Positions 30,701 to 57,209 of a DNA stretch of 64,000 nt are shown piece by piece. The position numbers were made by a program, and so were the translations under genes. Source of the stretch: Perognathus longimembris pacificus (taxonomy: Eukaryota > Chordata > Mammalia > Rodentia > Heteromyidae); the NCBI RefSeq assembly GCF_023159225.1, contig NC_063171.1, positions 39,277,378 through 39,341,377 of the forward strand, read 5' to 3'. Numbering within the stretch: position 1 is the stretch's first letter; each line of letters starts with the position of its first letter. A model generated the notes under the pieces. It was not told where the DNA came from, did not search any database, and worked only from the letters and a program-made list of their open reading frames with translations.

Positions 30701-33700
30701 GCTGCCACCCTGCGGGAGGTGGGGGTAGTGAGTGGCAAAGATGATTAAAGGATTGGAGAGTGGAGATGGGGTGAGGGGACTGGAGGCAAGAGGCGAAGGG
30801 CATAGAAGAACTCTGAAGAGAGAAGTATTGGCTGGAGCAGGAGGGATTGAGGTTAGACCACAGATGGGCAGAGCCCTGTCTGCAAAGTAAAGAGTATGGC
30901 TTGTGAGTCAAGGAGCCCTGGCTGATTTCAGTCCCTTCCCCCATCCTTGTTGATGACCCTAGCCCAGACTACCTCTGCACTTACTGTCTGTGTCCTTGGG
31001 TAAGTTGTCCCCTGTCTGGCCTCAAGTTTCCAGGTGTGTAGGAGTTTCACCTTCAGTCATCCAAACACCTGGGTGTTTTGGTGGTGTGCTTAGTCTCTAG
31101 CCCTCCTCCCCCAGGAACAAGGCCACTCTGCCTTCTCAAGGCTGCAGCTGAGCCCTCAGGCGTTTGGGGGCAAATCTTGGGCCTAGGTGATCCCCAAGGC
31201 CCTCTCCATCTGCTTTTCCTTTTTCCAAGGCCAAGGCTGCAACCTGCCTTCTTGAGAGGCAAGCCATGCTTGTGGGGGCAGGGGGTGCCTACATTGACTG
31301 CATCAGGTCTGCCTGGTCTGGGCTGGGCAGCTGCGCCTGTTGTCTGACTGTCTACTTTCTGCTGTGGGCTGTGAGGGAGGGCCCTGTCCGAAGCCCTGGC
31401 CTGTGGCTGGCCACACCCAGGCGGGACCATATTTACTCATTTAAGTTACCCTCCCAAGAGGCTCCAGGCTGTAGGCCTGGTCACACCAACCTTGGCTTGG
31501 TGCCCCCCAGCCTGTGGTGTTTGAGCCACTCCCCTTGAGCTGGGCAGACAGGCAAATGTACAGGGAAGAAGCTTCCAGCCTCCACCGGGGAAGCTTTCCT
31601 CTTCTGCTTACCCACTCACCCTGCTCTCTAGCAGACACAGTTCAGAGACTCCAAATGACAACTTTTGCCATTCTTGAAGCAAGAGGAAGGGAAGTCCCAT
31701 TTTCATGTCCTTGTATGCTGTGCTCAGGGCTGGATATGGTAACCTATAAAGACTATTTGCCTCCACAACTGTTTTTTTTTGTAATGGGGAAAACTGAGTC
31801 CCAGGGATTTAAATGACTTACTTAAATTTTCCTGCATAGGAGGGCTTTTATCTGAGGCTAAAGAAGGGATTCTGCCTTGTAGTGGGAAGAAGGCTCAGGG
31901 AGCCCCCAGAGGAGGAGGAAGAGGACATGTCGAAGGCTGGTCAAGCTCAGCCTGGTAGGAGTCCCAGACAGAGGGCAGAGAATTAGAGTTTGGTGGTAAG
32001 CTGAGGGGAATGTTGCCTTGATCCCCTGAGAAGGTATTGTCTTTGGATTTGAGGGCTATGAGAAGAGGTCCCCAAAGCAAGGGGTGGAAGCAGGAGCCAA
32101 GAACAAGCAGATACTCCTTCTAGGTGTCATTAGCACTCCCTTGAGCTGCTGCAGTGGGGTGTATGAGGAGAGGAGCTGGAGTGGGAAGGCCTGGACCACA
32201 GAACTGGGCTATCTGAAAGCAAAGGCCTGGCCCTCTGGGAGCCCATGAAAGAGTATGCAAAAGCTGGAGGCAGGCCCCCTCCCTCTTTGCAGTCCAGATT
32301 GGGAGAGTGTGCTCAGCAGTCAGCCCACCTCTTGCTCTTACTATCCCAGCTGCCCTTGGGCAAGTCCTTTCCCTTCTCTTGGTTGGTTCCACATCTCTGA
32401 AAAGGAGAAGGCCCATAAAGGTGTGTCTGCTGCTAGAAAGTGGCTTTCAGTGTGTTCCCTCACTTCCCTACCCCCCCTTACCCCCACCCCCACCTAGGAC
32501 TCACCTGCTAAGGTGGCTACCTACAGCCTTTGCCATCTGAGCTAAGGGCTCAGGAGGTTTTGAGTAGATGTTCTAGCCCAGGCCCCAGTTTGGTCCTGGG
32601 GGGTGGGGTGGGGTGGGAAGCTAAGCTTTCTCTGTACAGCTTGTCTCAGGTCCTTGTCTCAGGTCCTCCCCTTCCACTGGGCCCTGTGAATCTTCCTAGG
32701 ACCCCTCTGGCTGAGAGCTTGCTTATTCCCCATGTCGTCCTTGTCCCCAACCCCTACATGTATTTGAGAATGAGGGACAAAAGAGAGAGCAGTTCCTAAG
32801 GCCCAAAGGCAGGCGAACAGCAGGAAGGGAATATGTAGAGAGAAGAGAGTTTTGCTTTTGGTTTTGTAGGGAGATCTTGCTTGATCCAGTTGGACCAAAT
32901 GACAGGGAGACAAGAGAATGAATGGATCAAGAGGGTATGAGGGAGACCTTGAACCTAGAATCTTTCCTTGTAGCGCATGTATTGTGTTGGGTGAGTACTA
33001 GTAGTAGTTTAGTCCTGGAAAATGGGTGCATCCTGAATGCTGTTCTCAAGTGTTTCTGGTTGCCTGTCTTCTTGACATCTAGGACCTTTTCTTCAAGACC
33101 CAGAACCTCCTACCTCCATGTTAACTCCCCCTCCCCCCAACCCCATGCATTCCTTGTGGCATGCTGGGGGTGGGGGGGCAGACAGCCTGGGTGGGGACAG
33201 GTGTCCTGGCCCAGCTGTTCTTTCTTGTCTTCTCCCACCTGTCACCCTGCTGGTGGGGAGCTGAGGCTGGAGAGAGAAAAAACCTTCACCTGTTCCCAGG
33301 GGTGGGGCCCTGGTTGTAAAATCCATCAGAGAAATTGAGAATAGACAGCAGGCAGGACTTGCCCTCAGAGGAAGGAGAGAGCTCTAGATCATAGGAAAGG
33401 CAAGCAGGGAATGACTGGCAGGCCAAGGAAGGTCCTTACTGATAGAAGTCAGAGGGGTCCTTGCACATTCTCCATGAAGGAATGAGATGCCAGGTATTGG
33501 TAAGGAGCACAGATCTGGGGACATGTATTTGTATCACTTTGTTTCCCACCCCCTTACCCACCTGGGCCCCCTCCATCTGGCCAGGCATCTTAGCCTCACC
33601 TGGCACCTTTCCTGAAAGTAGCAAGCTAATCCTGTAAGAGCTGCCTGGCTGGCCGCCTCAGCAAGCCTACACAGCCACCATGCCAGGCCTCCCCCACTGC

Positions 33701-34817
33701 CAGGGGCTTAGAGGACTGTCCTTTGAGTCAGAAGGAGACCCAGTCACTGCCCTGAGCGGCCCCTTTAAATCCTTGGTGGATTCTCGAGGTCGTGATGTCT
33801 CTAGGAGGATTTGCTTTCCCTGATTGGATTGGCCTCTTTCTGGTCCCCTGTCCCCTTGTTGTAAGCACAGGTGGGCATTTCTCTTCTACCCTTCACCTCT
33901 CCTTCCAAGGGTTCCTCCCCTTCCAAGGGCAGTTGTCTAGGCTGAGGGCCCAGACCAGAACCCCTGCCCCCTCCTGCCAAAATTGCTTCAGTCAAGCAGC
34001 TCTGCCCTGCTTTAGGATGAGGAGAAAGGCTCTTGCTGCTCTAAACAGGAGAAAAAGCAGTACCCTGGAAGAGAGTGCTTTTCCGAAATGCCTATTACCT
34101 GCTTCTCTTCACTTTTTCTTCTTTAGCCTGCTTTTCCTTTAGCCAGAGCCCATGCCATCATTCCCCACTGCTCCCATTTCCATGGGAAGAACCTTCTTTC
34201 ATCTAAACAGCCAGTCTACTGGCTGCAATGGCAGGCAGCCCAAACCCAGCACTAGGGGCATTTACACTTATCCCAACGGCTCTCAAGCTGACTGCCCCCA
34301 AAGCCCCAGCTGCCACTTTCACTTCTGTCTCCTGGGACCCCAGGGGGAAGTAGGGTGAGGAGGTGGAAGGTGACACATTAACCGTCCCAACCGCCCCCAC
34401 CTCTTCTCAGTAAAGTCTTTTGATGGCCAGGGGCCCCTGTCCACCACTCTTATCCAGGTGACTGAAATGGGTTTAGGTTATATTGTTAGGGTTGGCTACT
34501 ATGGGAAGGATGGTAGGTAATAGGAAGGAATTCCCAAGTAGGAGACATTTTGGGGGCTTCACTGTTTGAGTGGGTATGACTGAAGTATAGCTGCTATAAT
34601 GGTCAAATGGAAATTAAATTTCAAAGCAGGTTGAGGACTGTTGTCTGCCAGCTCCCACTGGTAGAAGTACAATGCCATGGCCTCCATGCCTGCCCATATG
34701 TTGCCAGGTACCCATGCTTGATTGGGTGGCTTCAGACAAAGCAACTTGGAGCCCCAGAGATGACTTTGAGTTCAGGGACTTCACCCTGAGAAGTCCTCTG
34801 TAGTTGGATATCTTCTT

Positions 34818-35003
34818 TTTTGCCAGTCCTGGGACTTGGACTCAGGGCCTGAGCACTCTCCCTGGTTTCTTTTTGCTCAAGGCTATCTCTTAAGCCACAG
34901 CTGTCACTTCTGGCTTCTTCAGTTGATGTGGTGCTGAGGAATCGAACCCAGGGCTTTGTGCATGCTAGGCAAGCACTCTACCACTAAGCTACATTCCCAG
35001 CCC
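34818..35003 (-). repeat. IDL-Geo SINE
   Basis: Antisense copy, gccagtcctgggacttggac through acattcccagccc. The flanks TGTAGTTGGATATCTT and TGTAGTTTGATATCTT form a target duplication with one mismatch. It is the first SINE in 12.5 kb. Confidence 0.92.
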
Positions 35004-35464
35004 TGTAGTTTGATATCTTACTTGCTGCACTGGGTCCTGTTCTCTCATGCTGCATTCTTGGGAATGGATGCTAGAACTGGACATAGGAAAGCTCTGTCTC
35101 ATCCTGCTGCTGAGGTGCATCCTTAGCACTAGGAGGGAGGGGAGTGGGTGTTGGGAGCCACAGGCCAAGGTACCCTTTGCTCTGGGAACTTTACTGGATT
35201 CCGGTAGCTGCAGTGCACATTTCTTCCTCATGATTTACCCCATCCCATCTGGCAGGCCTGGAGGACCAACCGGATAGATGGAGCTCTAGCCAACGACTGG
35301 GGATGTTTAGACATTTGAGGGTGCCTTTTGGAGGGAAAGACTGGGGCCAGAGGCCTGGAGTTCCACCTCTGCTTGGGGTTCCTAAATGTCATGGGATTCT
35401 GGATAGGGGTGACCCAGGCCCTGGAATGGGAAGTTAAGTTGGAAGGAATAAGGCCAAAGACACT

Positions 35465-35505
35465 ATGCAAATCCTCATGCAAATGAGCAGTAGTGACTCA
35501 TTGTT
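35465..35505. promoter_or_regulatory. Tandem octamers with AP-1 and SOX-like motifs
   Basis: ATGCAAAT at 35465-35472 and again at 35477-35484, TGACTCA at 35494-35500 and CATTGTT at 35499-35505. Two perfect octamers 12 bp apart suggest cooperative POU-factor binding. Confidence 0.5.
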
Positions 35506-36679
35506 GCTAGGCCTGCTGGGGCGGGGTGAGACAGAAGGCACAGCTTGGGTTTCAGAACTGGCCTGGCCCCACCAGTGACATGGCAGTGACCTTGGGCCAG
35601 ACCATGACAGAGACCCTTAGAGGCCCCCAGCACTGATGTGAGTGGTGTTCCAGGTACGTGAGAGGACTGGGTTTGTTGTACCTCTGCCTTGGGGTCCTGT
35701 GTGCCTGTCCTGAGTACCTGCCTTGGCTGGTCATGAGTCTCAGCCAACTCTTGGTTATCTAGTGGGAGATGACGGTTTCTAATGCACATTCCTGCCATCC
35801 TCTGTTCTCCATGTTGTCTCTTCTTGCCAGCTGGTAAATAATGGGTCCAACCAGGCCATCTCTGGTTACCTTGCCATGGAATCACACCATCCTACCCCTC
35901 TCTTTCCAGCTTCTCCACAGGACATGGGAGCAGAACCTCGGGGGCAGAAAGAGCTCTCAAAACTTTACAGTCTGTTTTGCTGGCCATTAGGGCGACACTG
36001 GAGGGGCATTGACTGACCCAGAGTCACATAGAGGAGCTGGAACGGGGACTAGCACCCAGGCCTGTAGTCCCAGCCCAGAGCTCTGTGTTTCCCCTGATCA
36101 TTGCCAACATCATTCACCCCTTTTCTACAAGTACTCTATCTCCTGTTGTCCCTAATTATTCTCAAGGTCATGTTGGTGGCTACAGGAGCTTTCTCTAGAG
36201 AGAAACTTAGAGGCCATGAAGGGTAGGCCAGACTGGTTGGGAAGTGCAGGAGCCTCCATAGGTAGCCATACAGCCTCACAGCTGCAGCAGGAAGGATGAG
36301 AGCTAGACTACAGGAAGGTCAGGCTAGGCTAAGGAAACAGTGGAGTTTGCTCTGGAGACAGACCCTCACTGGAGAGGCATCTCCTGAGCAGAGAACAGGA
36401 TGAGCCTATCCCAGGAGGCTTGCCAGGGAGGAGAGAGCGGAAAGCTTTGGGTGGAGCCTGGGAGAATTGTCCAGCGGAAGCTGGGGAGGGCTCCTGACCC
36501 TGCTCCCCACGCCACCCCAGAGGCTCTTCACGCCAGGTCCCATCCTTTATGTGTGTCAGAACCTCACTACCTGTCCCCAACTTGCATTTTTAGGTGCCTG
36601 GGACCTGAGACCACCCCACCCATGCCCAGCTTTCCTAGACTTTCCCCCTTAGCCCGCCCCCAGGTCCCCTGTCAGTGAG

Positions 36680-36712
36680 TTAAAATTAGCTCAGTGCCCA
36701 GGCTAAAAATAG
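36680..36712 (+). promoter_or_regulatory. MEF2D: Two MEF2 consensus sites in MEF2D intron 1
   Basis: TTAAAATTAG at 36680-36689 and CTAAAAATAG at 36703-36712 both match YTAWWWWTAR. Starts are 23 bp apart, roughly two helical turns. Confidence 0.55.
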
Positions 36713-38172
36713 CCCCTGCCCAGCCCTGGAGCTGCTGGCTGGGGGAAGGGAGTCCCTGAGGGAGGGGAAGATGGTGGGAACCAGGTTTTGGGGTAGAGAG
36801 CCTGCCAGACTGAACTTTGAAGGGTTGAAACAGGGGCCATGCGCTGGGATCTGACCATAGGACTGGGGTGAAGAAAAGTGATGGCCCGAAGGTCCTCAGC
36901 CTTGGTGTCTGCTTTGGGGGCAGCCCCAGGGCTGAGGTTCAGATAACACCGGGAAGTTGTTAGTCCTGGGGACAGGTGGGAATTGAGGACAGATCAAAAG
37001 TTGAGTTAGGCATCTTGGATCTTGGAACCTACCTCTGCTCCTCTAAGGGCCTGCCTGCCCTTTGGAGGCTTGGCAGAGTCCAGATGCTCCTTCCCAGGCC
37101 CCTGAGGGTCCCCTTGGCTTTCCCTGGCCCTCTCCAAGTGTGGGACCCGCCCTTCCTTGCCTCTTGGCTGGACCACAAGTTCTCAGAGGGCAGGGAGGGT
37201 GCCCAGCACTAAACCAGAGTCCAGATCTGAGCCTGCACACACTCCCTGCTTCTCTGGGTCTGTCTGGTCACCTGACAGCCGCCCTCACCTCGTCTTCCTT
37301 CACCTGTGCCCCACACTGCCTTCTGACTACTGCCACTCTCCTCTCTTTTCCTGTGTCTATGTGTCTGTCCCCTTCCACCACCACCCCTCCCATGTCTGCT
37401 TCACCCACGCCTCCTCCCTCGTTAGTGAGCAGGCTGCTTGAGGCCGCCTGACTGTGGGGGTGACAGGTGGATTGGATTGTCACCCCCTCCCCCAGCGCCT
37501 GCTGCTTATTTCATGCCCTGCAGCCCAGCCACAGGGAAGGGGCGGGAGGAGGGATGACAGCTGTCTCCAGCACCTCCTGCCTTCCCCTCCAGTCCCCAGC
37601 CTGCAGCCCCAAGCAGCCTGGGAGGAAGGGAGGAAGGGAGGAAGGCCTGCCTAATGAGAGATCCCTTTCTCACTGTCTCACTGTGGGGAAGAAGTCCATT
37701 GCTGTGGCATGTAGGCATCCACTCAGCCTCTATGGGCATCTGCTCCATTCTGACCCACACTGGGGTGGGGACTTGGGGAACAGATGCCCTGAATCTGGCT
37801 CATGGCCACTGGGACAGAGAGTCCATAGAGGTAGAAGAGAATAAAGAAAAAAATATGGGTCTCTCCTGAGGAACCAGAGGGAGGACTGAGGTTAGAATTG
37901 GAAAGGAGTTCTGTAGCTCCTCAGGAAGGACAGACAGCCCAGCTCAGCCCTGATGCAGCTGCTGTTCCAGGGGGGCTGCCCTGTCCCCCCCCCCATCCCC
38001 GCTCCCCTCATATAGGAACTGAGATAGCATCATTCTGAAACCTGAGAATGGTTTGAGTATTGCTCAGGTACTGGGAGGTGTTACATTGGGGAGGGAAGGG
38101 CCTGTTTCTTCTCCAGTACTTCCTCCAAACCAGTGATCCTTTAGGGTTCCTTTTGCATTTCATTTGTACCTC

Positions 38173-38180
38173 ATTTGCAT
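38173..38180 (+). promoter_or_regulatory. Octamer motif in intron 1
   Basis: ATTTGCAT, with a partial match TTTTGCAT 22 bp upstream at 38151, recalling the paired octamers at 35465. Confidence 0.35.
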
Positions 38181-38796
38181 ATAAACACCGTCCCAGTTCC
38201 TATTGGGTAGTCAACTTGGGAAAATAGCTGTCCATGGGATCCTTCTGGATCCCAAGTGCTCTTGGGTCCCCTCAGCCTTGTCAAAAACATTGTCGGATGG
38301 ACCTCTGTATTGCTGCTGCTCTCTACTGCAGGCTTCTCTGCAACTGCTCTTTCTTCTACCATAAATCCTGGGGCCTCCTCCATCTCCACAGGAAGCCCCT
38401 CTCCAGCCCTGCCCTATCCTTAGAGTTGGTGAGTCTGAGGCAAGCAGCTCAAGTCTTCCAAGCCCTTGGAAGTGACACACACAGATGATGTCCATAAGCT
38501 GTGCCTGGAATTGGGATGGGGCAGGTCCTGGGGCTGTCAGAACAGGAAGGCCATCCTGGTGACCCCCAACTCTTCAATAGTCCAAGCTCTCCCAAGCCCA
38601 GGGCTGCAGATGGCAGGCAGAGCCAAGTCCCAAGGTGTAGGGAAGAAGCAGCCACTGGCCAGGGCATTGGAGTGGGCTTCTTAGAGGAAGAGCACACAGG
38701 AGAGGAGAGGTGGACCAGGACGAAGTCAGGCTGGAGAACAGAGTCCACATCTGGAGAACAGATGCCCAGGCCTCTGGCTCCTGGCAGTTGGTTAGG

Positions 38797-38860
38797 TAAT
38801 TAGGCAGAGGACTAATTAAGGAGGTCCAGGTGTTCATTAACATCTCCTAATGGGATAAGG
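38797..38860. promoter_or_regulatory. Homeodomain/E-box/GATA motif cluster
   Basis: TAATTA at 38797-38802 and 38813-38818, CAGGTG at 38827-38832, ATTA at 38836-38839, TAAT at 38848-38851 and GATAAG just after, all within about 65 bases. Confidence 0.4.
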
Positions 38861-39362
38861 AAGCTTGGAAAGGATCAGCCTCTACACCTTCCAGTAGGGT
38901 CAATTTAGGGTCCTTCATGCCTGTCTTGGCTCTAGCCTTCCTTCTTCTAGTATCATAGTTGAGTTCATGTTCTTGCCCAAGGGCAATGTGGAATGGATAG
39001 CAGAAGAGGAAAAAGGCTAGTACAGCCTGAGCTTGCTTTATAGGAGAGGTTTTGGTTAGATAGGAGGAAGAACTGCCCAAGGCAGGAACATCTCCTCCCA
39101 CCTCTGGAAACGTTGACAAGAGAGAGAGAGAGAGCAGAGTGGGGAAAGGGACCTAGAAGGCATGGAATTAGCAAAAGTGTCTGAGCTACCTTGGAGGGAG
39201 GAGTGATAGATGGGGCCTGGTCTGACTTGTGTTTGTCAGAAGAAGATATTCAGTGGATCTCTATGGCTTCTCTGCCTTTTCAGCCCTGATCCCTCTCACA
39301 TCCCAGCTCCCCCAGCATGAGGCGGGGGTGTGGGGGGGTGTAGGAGATCAGCCAGGGAGCTG

Positions 39363-39390
39363 GTTGCCAGGAGACAGTTGCCTAAGCAAC
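39363..39390. promoter_or_regulatory. RFX X-box
   Basis: GTTGCCTAAGCAAC at 39377-39390 fits the X-box pattern GTNRCC-N(0-3)-RGYAAC exactly, with an extra GTTGCC half at 39363-39368. Confidence 0.5.
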
Positions 39391-40085
39391 CCCATCCTCT
39401 CCATCTCCATGTGCTTAGGGCTGCTCCTTAGAAGACTTTAGAGTCTCACCCTCCGTACCAGCCAACCTGAGGATAAGGAGGGTTGCAAACTACTAGCCAA
39501 TCTGAGGGTGGCAGAGGTGGTTTGGAGGGTGGTTGATGTCCAAAATGATAAGCTTCAAGAACAGATGGTAGAGAAAGAAAGGTTCTAGTTGCACCAAAGA
39601 TAAAAAGTGAGAAAAGCTGTACTGCAGGAAGACTGACAGAAGTTAGACTGCAAGAAGGACTTTACCACATGATCATAACAAAATAATCTTGTCTTCTGAT
39701 ATTTTCTGAGCTCCTTAGTACTGGCAATAGCATATGAAAAAGGCAGATCTAGTTCCTGCCCTCATGAAGTTTCAGTCTCATAGGGAAGCCAGGCAGTTCA
39801 ATAGCAGCACAGAATTGTAATTATTTACATTTGTGGTAAGTACAGGAAGACTTCAGAAGTGGCTTTTTGAGGATCATGAGAACAATAAGAGGTTTTCTTC
39901 CAGCTTGGTGACGATTGTGCTGACCATAAGCTGAGATTCCATTTCAGCAACTGCTTGTGAACAAGGGTGGTGAGAGGCAGATAGGAAAGTGGGGGTGAGA
40001 ACGAGGACAGCTGCTGGAGCCAGAGCGTACAGGAGTTCTTGCACTTGCCGGTCTAGATAGGAGCCAGAGAATCCTATTTGGCAGA

Positions 40086-40208
40086 GCTGGGCATGGTGGT
40101 GCATGCCTATCATCCCAGCACTCAGGAGGCTCAGGTAGGGCTATATAGTGAGTTACAGGCTAGCTGGGACTACAGAGACCCTGTCTCAAAACAAAACAAA
40201 ATACAATA
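40086..40208 (+). repeat. B1 monomer
   Basis: agctgggcatggtggtgcat through accctgtctcaaaacaaaac, a conventional rodent B1 with no Geo right half. Confidence 0.85.
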
Positions 40209-41461
40209 AAAAGTCAGCTTGTCATAGGCCCCCGTACCCTCCCATCCTTGCTAGTCCATTGCAACTCGAGAAAGCAGTTTTTAGATTGCCCCCACAAACA
40301 AGCAAATTCCTTGGGTTGGTCAGTGGGAGTTTAGGGTTATGGGAGAAGAAGGGGAGGGATGGTTGGCACTTGTTCTCGGCTAGTCAGAGCTAGCTGAGCC
40401 ACTGGTGGTATCCTAGGTTGTAGGAACTGACTATAGTATACTTTAAGGGCAAGGATAAGGGTAGGGAGGCCTTTGAGGAGGGGCATGGAGCTATGCTTAG
40501 GGGCAGAACAGAGAGCTGAGCTGAGGGAGCAGCCCTGTGATGGTCCAGATCCTTCTCCTTTTCGCTCTCCTCAGCACAGCTAGGATGCTGGGCTGACCTT
40601 CAGCATTTACTGTGGAATTTTGGGGCATCAGTGTGGGGCTAGAAAGATTCAGGGACGCTCAGCAGCTATTGGTGGTGGGATCTGGGGCTAGGGTCCTCTG
40701 TCATCTCCGTTGTGGCCTGCCCAACTTGAAGGTCATATGGACACTAGAGTCTACGTCCTTATACTCTGTAATGGGCTGTCTGGGCAGGGACTTCATAGAG
40801 GGGACTCCTGAGGGGAAGGCTGGACTTCTCTGGGTCAGGCTCCTTCCAGGACACAACTGAAATGGCTTTAGCAAACATGCCCACCTCTGCTGTCTTCAAG
40901 AAAGTTCCAGAGTTTCAGAGACTGCTGGAATGATAGAGCTAAGAGTCCTTGAGGTCATCTCCATCCCACCCTTGGCCCTTCTAGCCTCTGAGGGCCCATT
41001 CAACTTATGTAGCCCCATACAAACCTGATAGCATACATCTTTTCTGACTTAAAACTAAGCTACCATCCATGTGCCCCTCCCGTCCCACAGTTTCCCCCAG
41101 AGATACACAATGCACTGGTCCCATTTTTTAACCTTTGCTCTGAGAATGGGATTGTAGACCATGACTGGGTTACAGGTATACCAAGATGGGAATCCTTCAT
41201 GCCCTGGCTGTGAGGGTCCTTGTCAGTGTACATCATTTATGGGTGTTAAATGGTAAAGAGTGGAAAATTCAGATTAATGTGTGTCCTAGACCTGGCCAAT
41301 ACTTCTAGGGCAAGAGTGATCAGAGTGAGCCCCTTTTGTACATGTAATTCTGTTGGAGCCCAGCCCCTCCTCACTTGTTCATTGTTGCCCTCAGCTGCTT
41401 GCACACTGCCATGGTAGAAATGAATAGTTACAGTGGACTATATGGCCTGCTGAGCCTGAAA

Positions 41462-41545
41462 TACTTTAGCTGTAAGTGGAGTGAAAAATCTAAGGGACAG
41501 TGCCTAGGTCCTGAGTTCAAGCCATAGTACCAGCCCTAAATAAGA
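41462..41545 (+). repeat. Isolated right half (Geo) fragment
   Basis: ctgtaagtggagtgaaaaat through gagttcaagccatagtacca; only the 3' part is recognisable. Confidence 0.55.
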
Positions 41546-41618
41546 AAAGAAAAAGGAAGAAAGGGTGAGAGGGAGGGAAGGAGGGAAAAGAAAACAAAAG
41601 AAAAGAAAGCATGCATAC

Positions 41619-41855
41619 TGGACACGAAGGTTCACACCTATAATTTTAATTACTCAAGAGGCTGCGATCTGAGGATGGGGATTCAATGCCAAGCCAGGCA
41701 GGAAAGCCTGAGACTCTCATCTCCAATTAAACACCAAAACAGCTGGAAGTAGAGCTGTGGCGTAAGTGATAAAGTGCCAACCTTGAGCAAAAAAGCTTAG
41801 GGACAGCACCCAAGCCTTGAGTTCAAGCCCCAGGACTGGTACCAAAAAAAAGAAG
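41619..41855 (+). repeat. B1-Geo SINE
   Basis: gacacgaaggttcacaccta through caagccccaggactggtacc. It abuts the next SINE head to tail. Confidence 0.8.
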
Positions 41856-42062
41856 GAGGGATAGGAATGTGGCTTAGTGGTACAGTGCTTGCCTAGAATG
41901 CATGAAGCCATGGGTTTGATTTCTCAGCACCACATACACAGAAAAGACCGGAAGTGGTGCTGTGGCTCAAGTAGTAGAGTGCTAATTTTGAGCAAAAAAG
42001 AAACTCAGGGACAATGCTCAGGCCCTGAGTCCAAGCCCTAGGCCTGGCAAAAAAGAAGGAAG
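41856..42062 (+). repeat. IDL-Geo SINE
   Basis: agggataggaatgtggctta through caagccctaggcctggcaaa. Confidence 0.85.
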
Positions 42063-42689
42063 GAAGGGTGCAAGGCCTTGGGTTCTATCTCCAACACTGT
42101 AAAAGAAAAAACAATTGCTGACCATCAGAGCTTTCTTCAAATAAATATTTTAGGCCAAGGCCCACTGGATAAAGCAGACTGTTGCAGAGGAGCTCTGCTT
42201 AGAGACTGGGATTCTGCAGCCCCATGGTAGGACCCACCCCCCACACACACACCAGGGTTCCCAATTCCATGTGAGGACCCCTGTTGTGAGAGGTGATGCT
42301 TTGCTGGCACCAGGCATCCCCTGGCCACTGCTTTGACTGGCATTCCTCAGTGTACTCCCTAGTAGGATCCAGAATGGGAGCCATGGTTCCAAGCCAGAGG
42401 GGGCAGCTGGGGAGCCAGCGTAAACTAGGGCGAAGAATGACATGGTCTCTAAGACCCAGACCCTGAGAAGCCAGGAGCTCTGTGTCCTTTGTCTGATCTG
42501 GAGCCTGATGGCAGCCTGATGGTGGGGCAAAGGCCTGGCCCAGGGCCCCAAGCTGAGCCCAGCTTGGCATGCCATTGCCTCAGGGAGCCTGCAATGTCTC
42601 ATGTTGAACCAGGTTCTCACAGGTGCTATGAACTTCATCCACCTCCCCAGGGAGCGCTGACAGACCTCTTGGTGACTCTCACCTTTCAG

Positions 42690-42823
42690 GACATTGTGGG
42701 TAAGGTCCTACAGACCATGAACTGAGCACCGATCCCGGACTTTAATGAGCACAGTGTGAGGTGCACTCAGACCTGCCACCCATCAGCCCCTCCCCTCCCT
42801 AGCATTGAGGACCTCCAGAGAAG
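42690..42823 (+). promoter_or_regulatory. MEF2D: MEF2D exon 2 5' UTR with two short upstream ORFs
   Basis: Acceptor acctttcag ends at 42689. The leader contains ATG AAC TGA at 42717-42725 (two codons) and ATG AGC ACA GTG TGA at 42745-42759 (four codons) before the MEF2D start at 42824. The exon boundary is inferred from the acceptor and from recall of the gene structure. Confidence 0.6.

Positions 42824-57209
<14,386 letters not shown>

Larger units (their letters stand above)
27046..42689 (+). other. MEF2D: MEF2D intron 1
   Basis: About 15.6 kb between the exon 1 donor and the exon 2 acceptor. SINEs are absent from its start to 34.8 kb and from 35.0 to 40.1 kb, then dense at 41.5-42.1 kb. 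Open frames inside show no protein features. Candidate regulatory clusters at 35465-35505, 36680-36712, 38797-38860 and 39363-39390 are listed separately; 28.0-34.8 kb otherwise holds unique sequence in which I see nothing specific. Confidence 0.75.
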
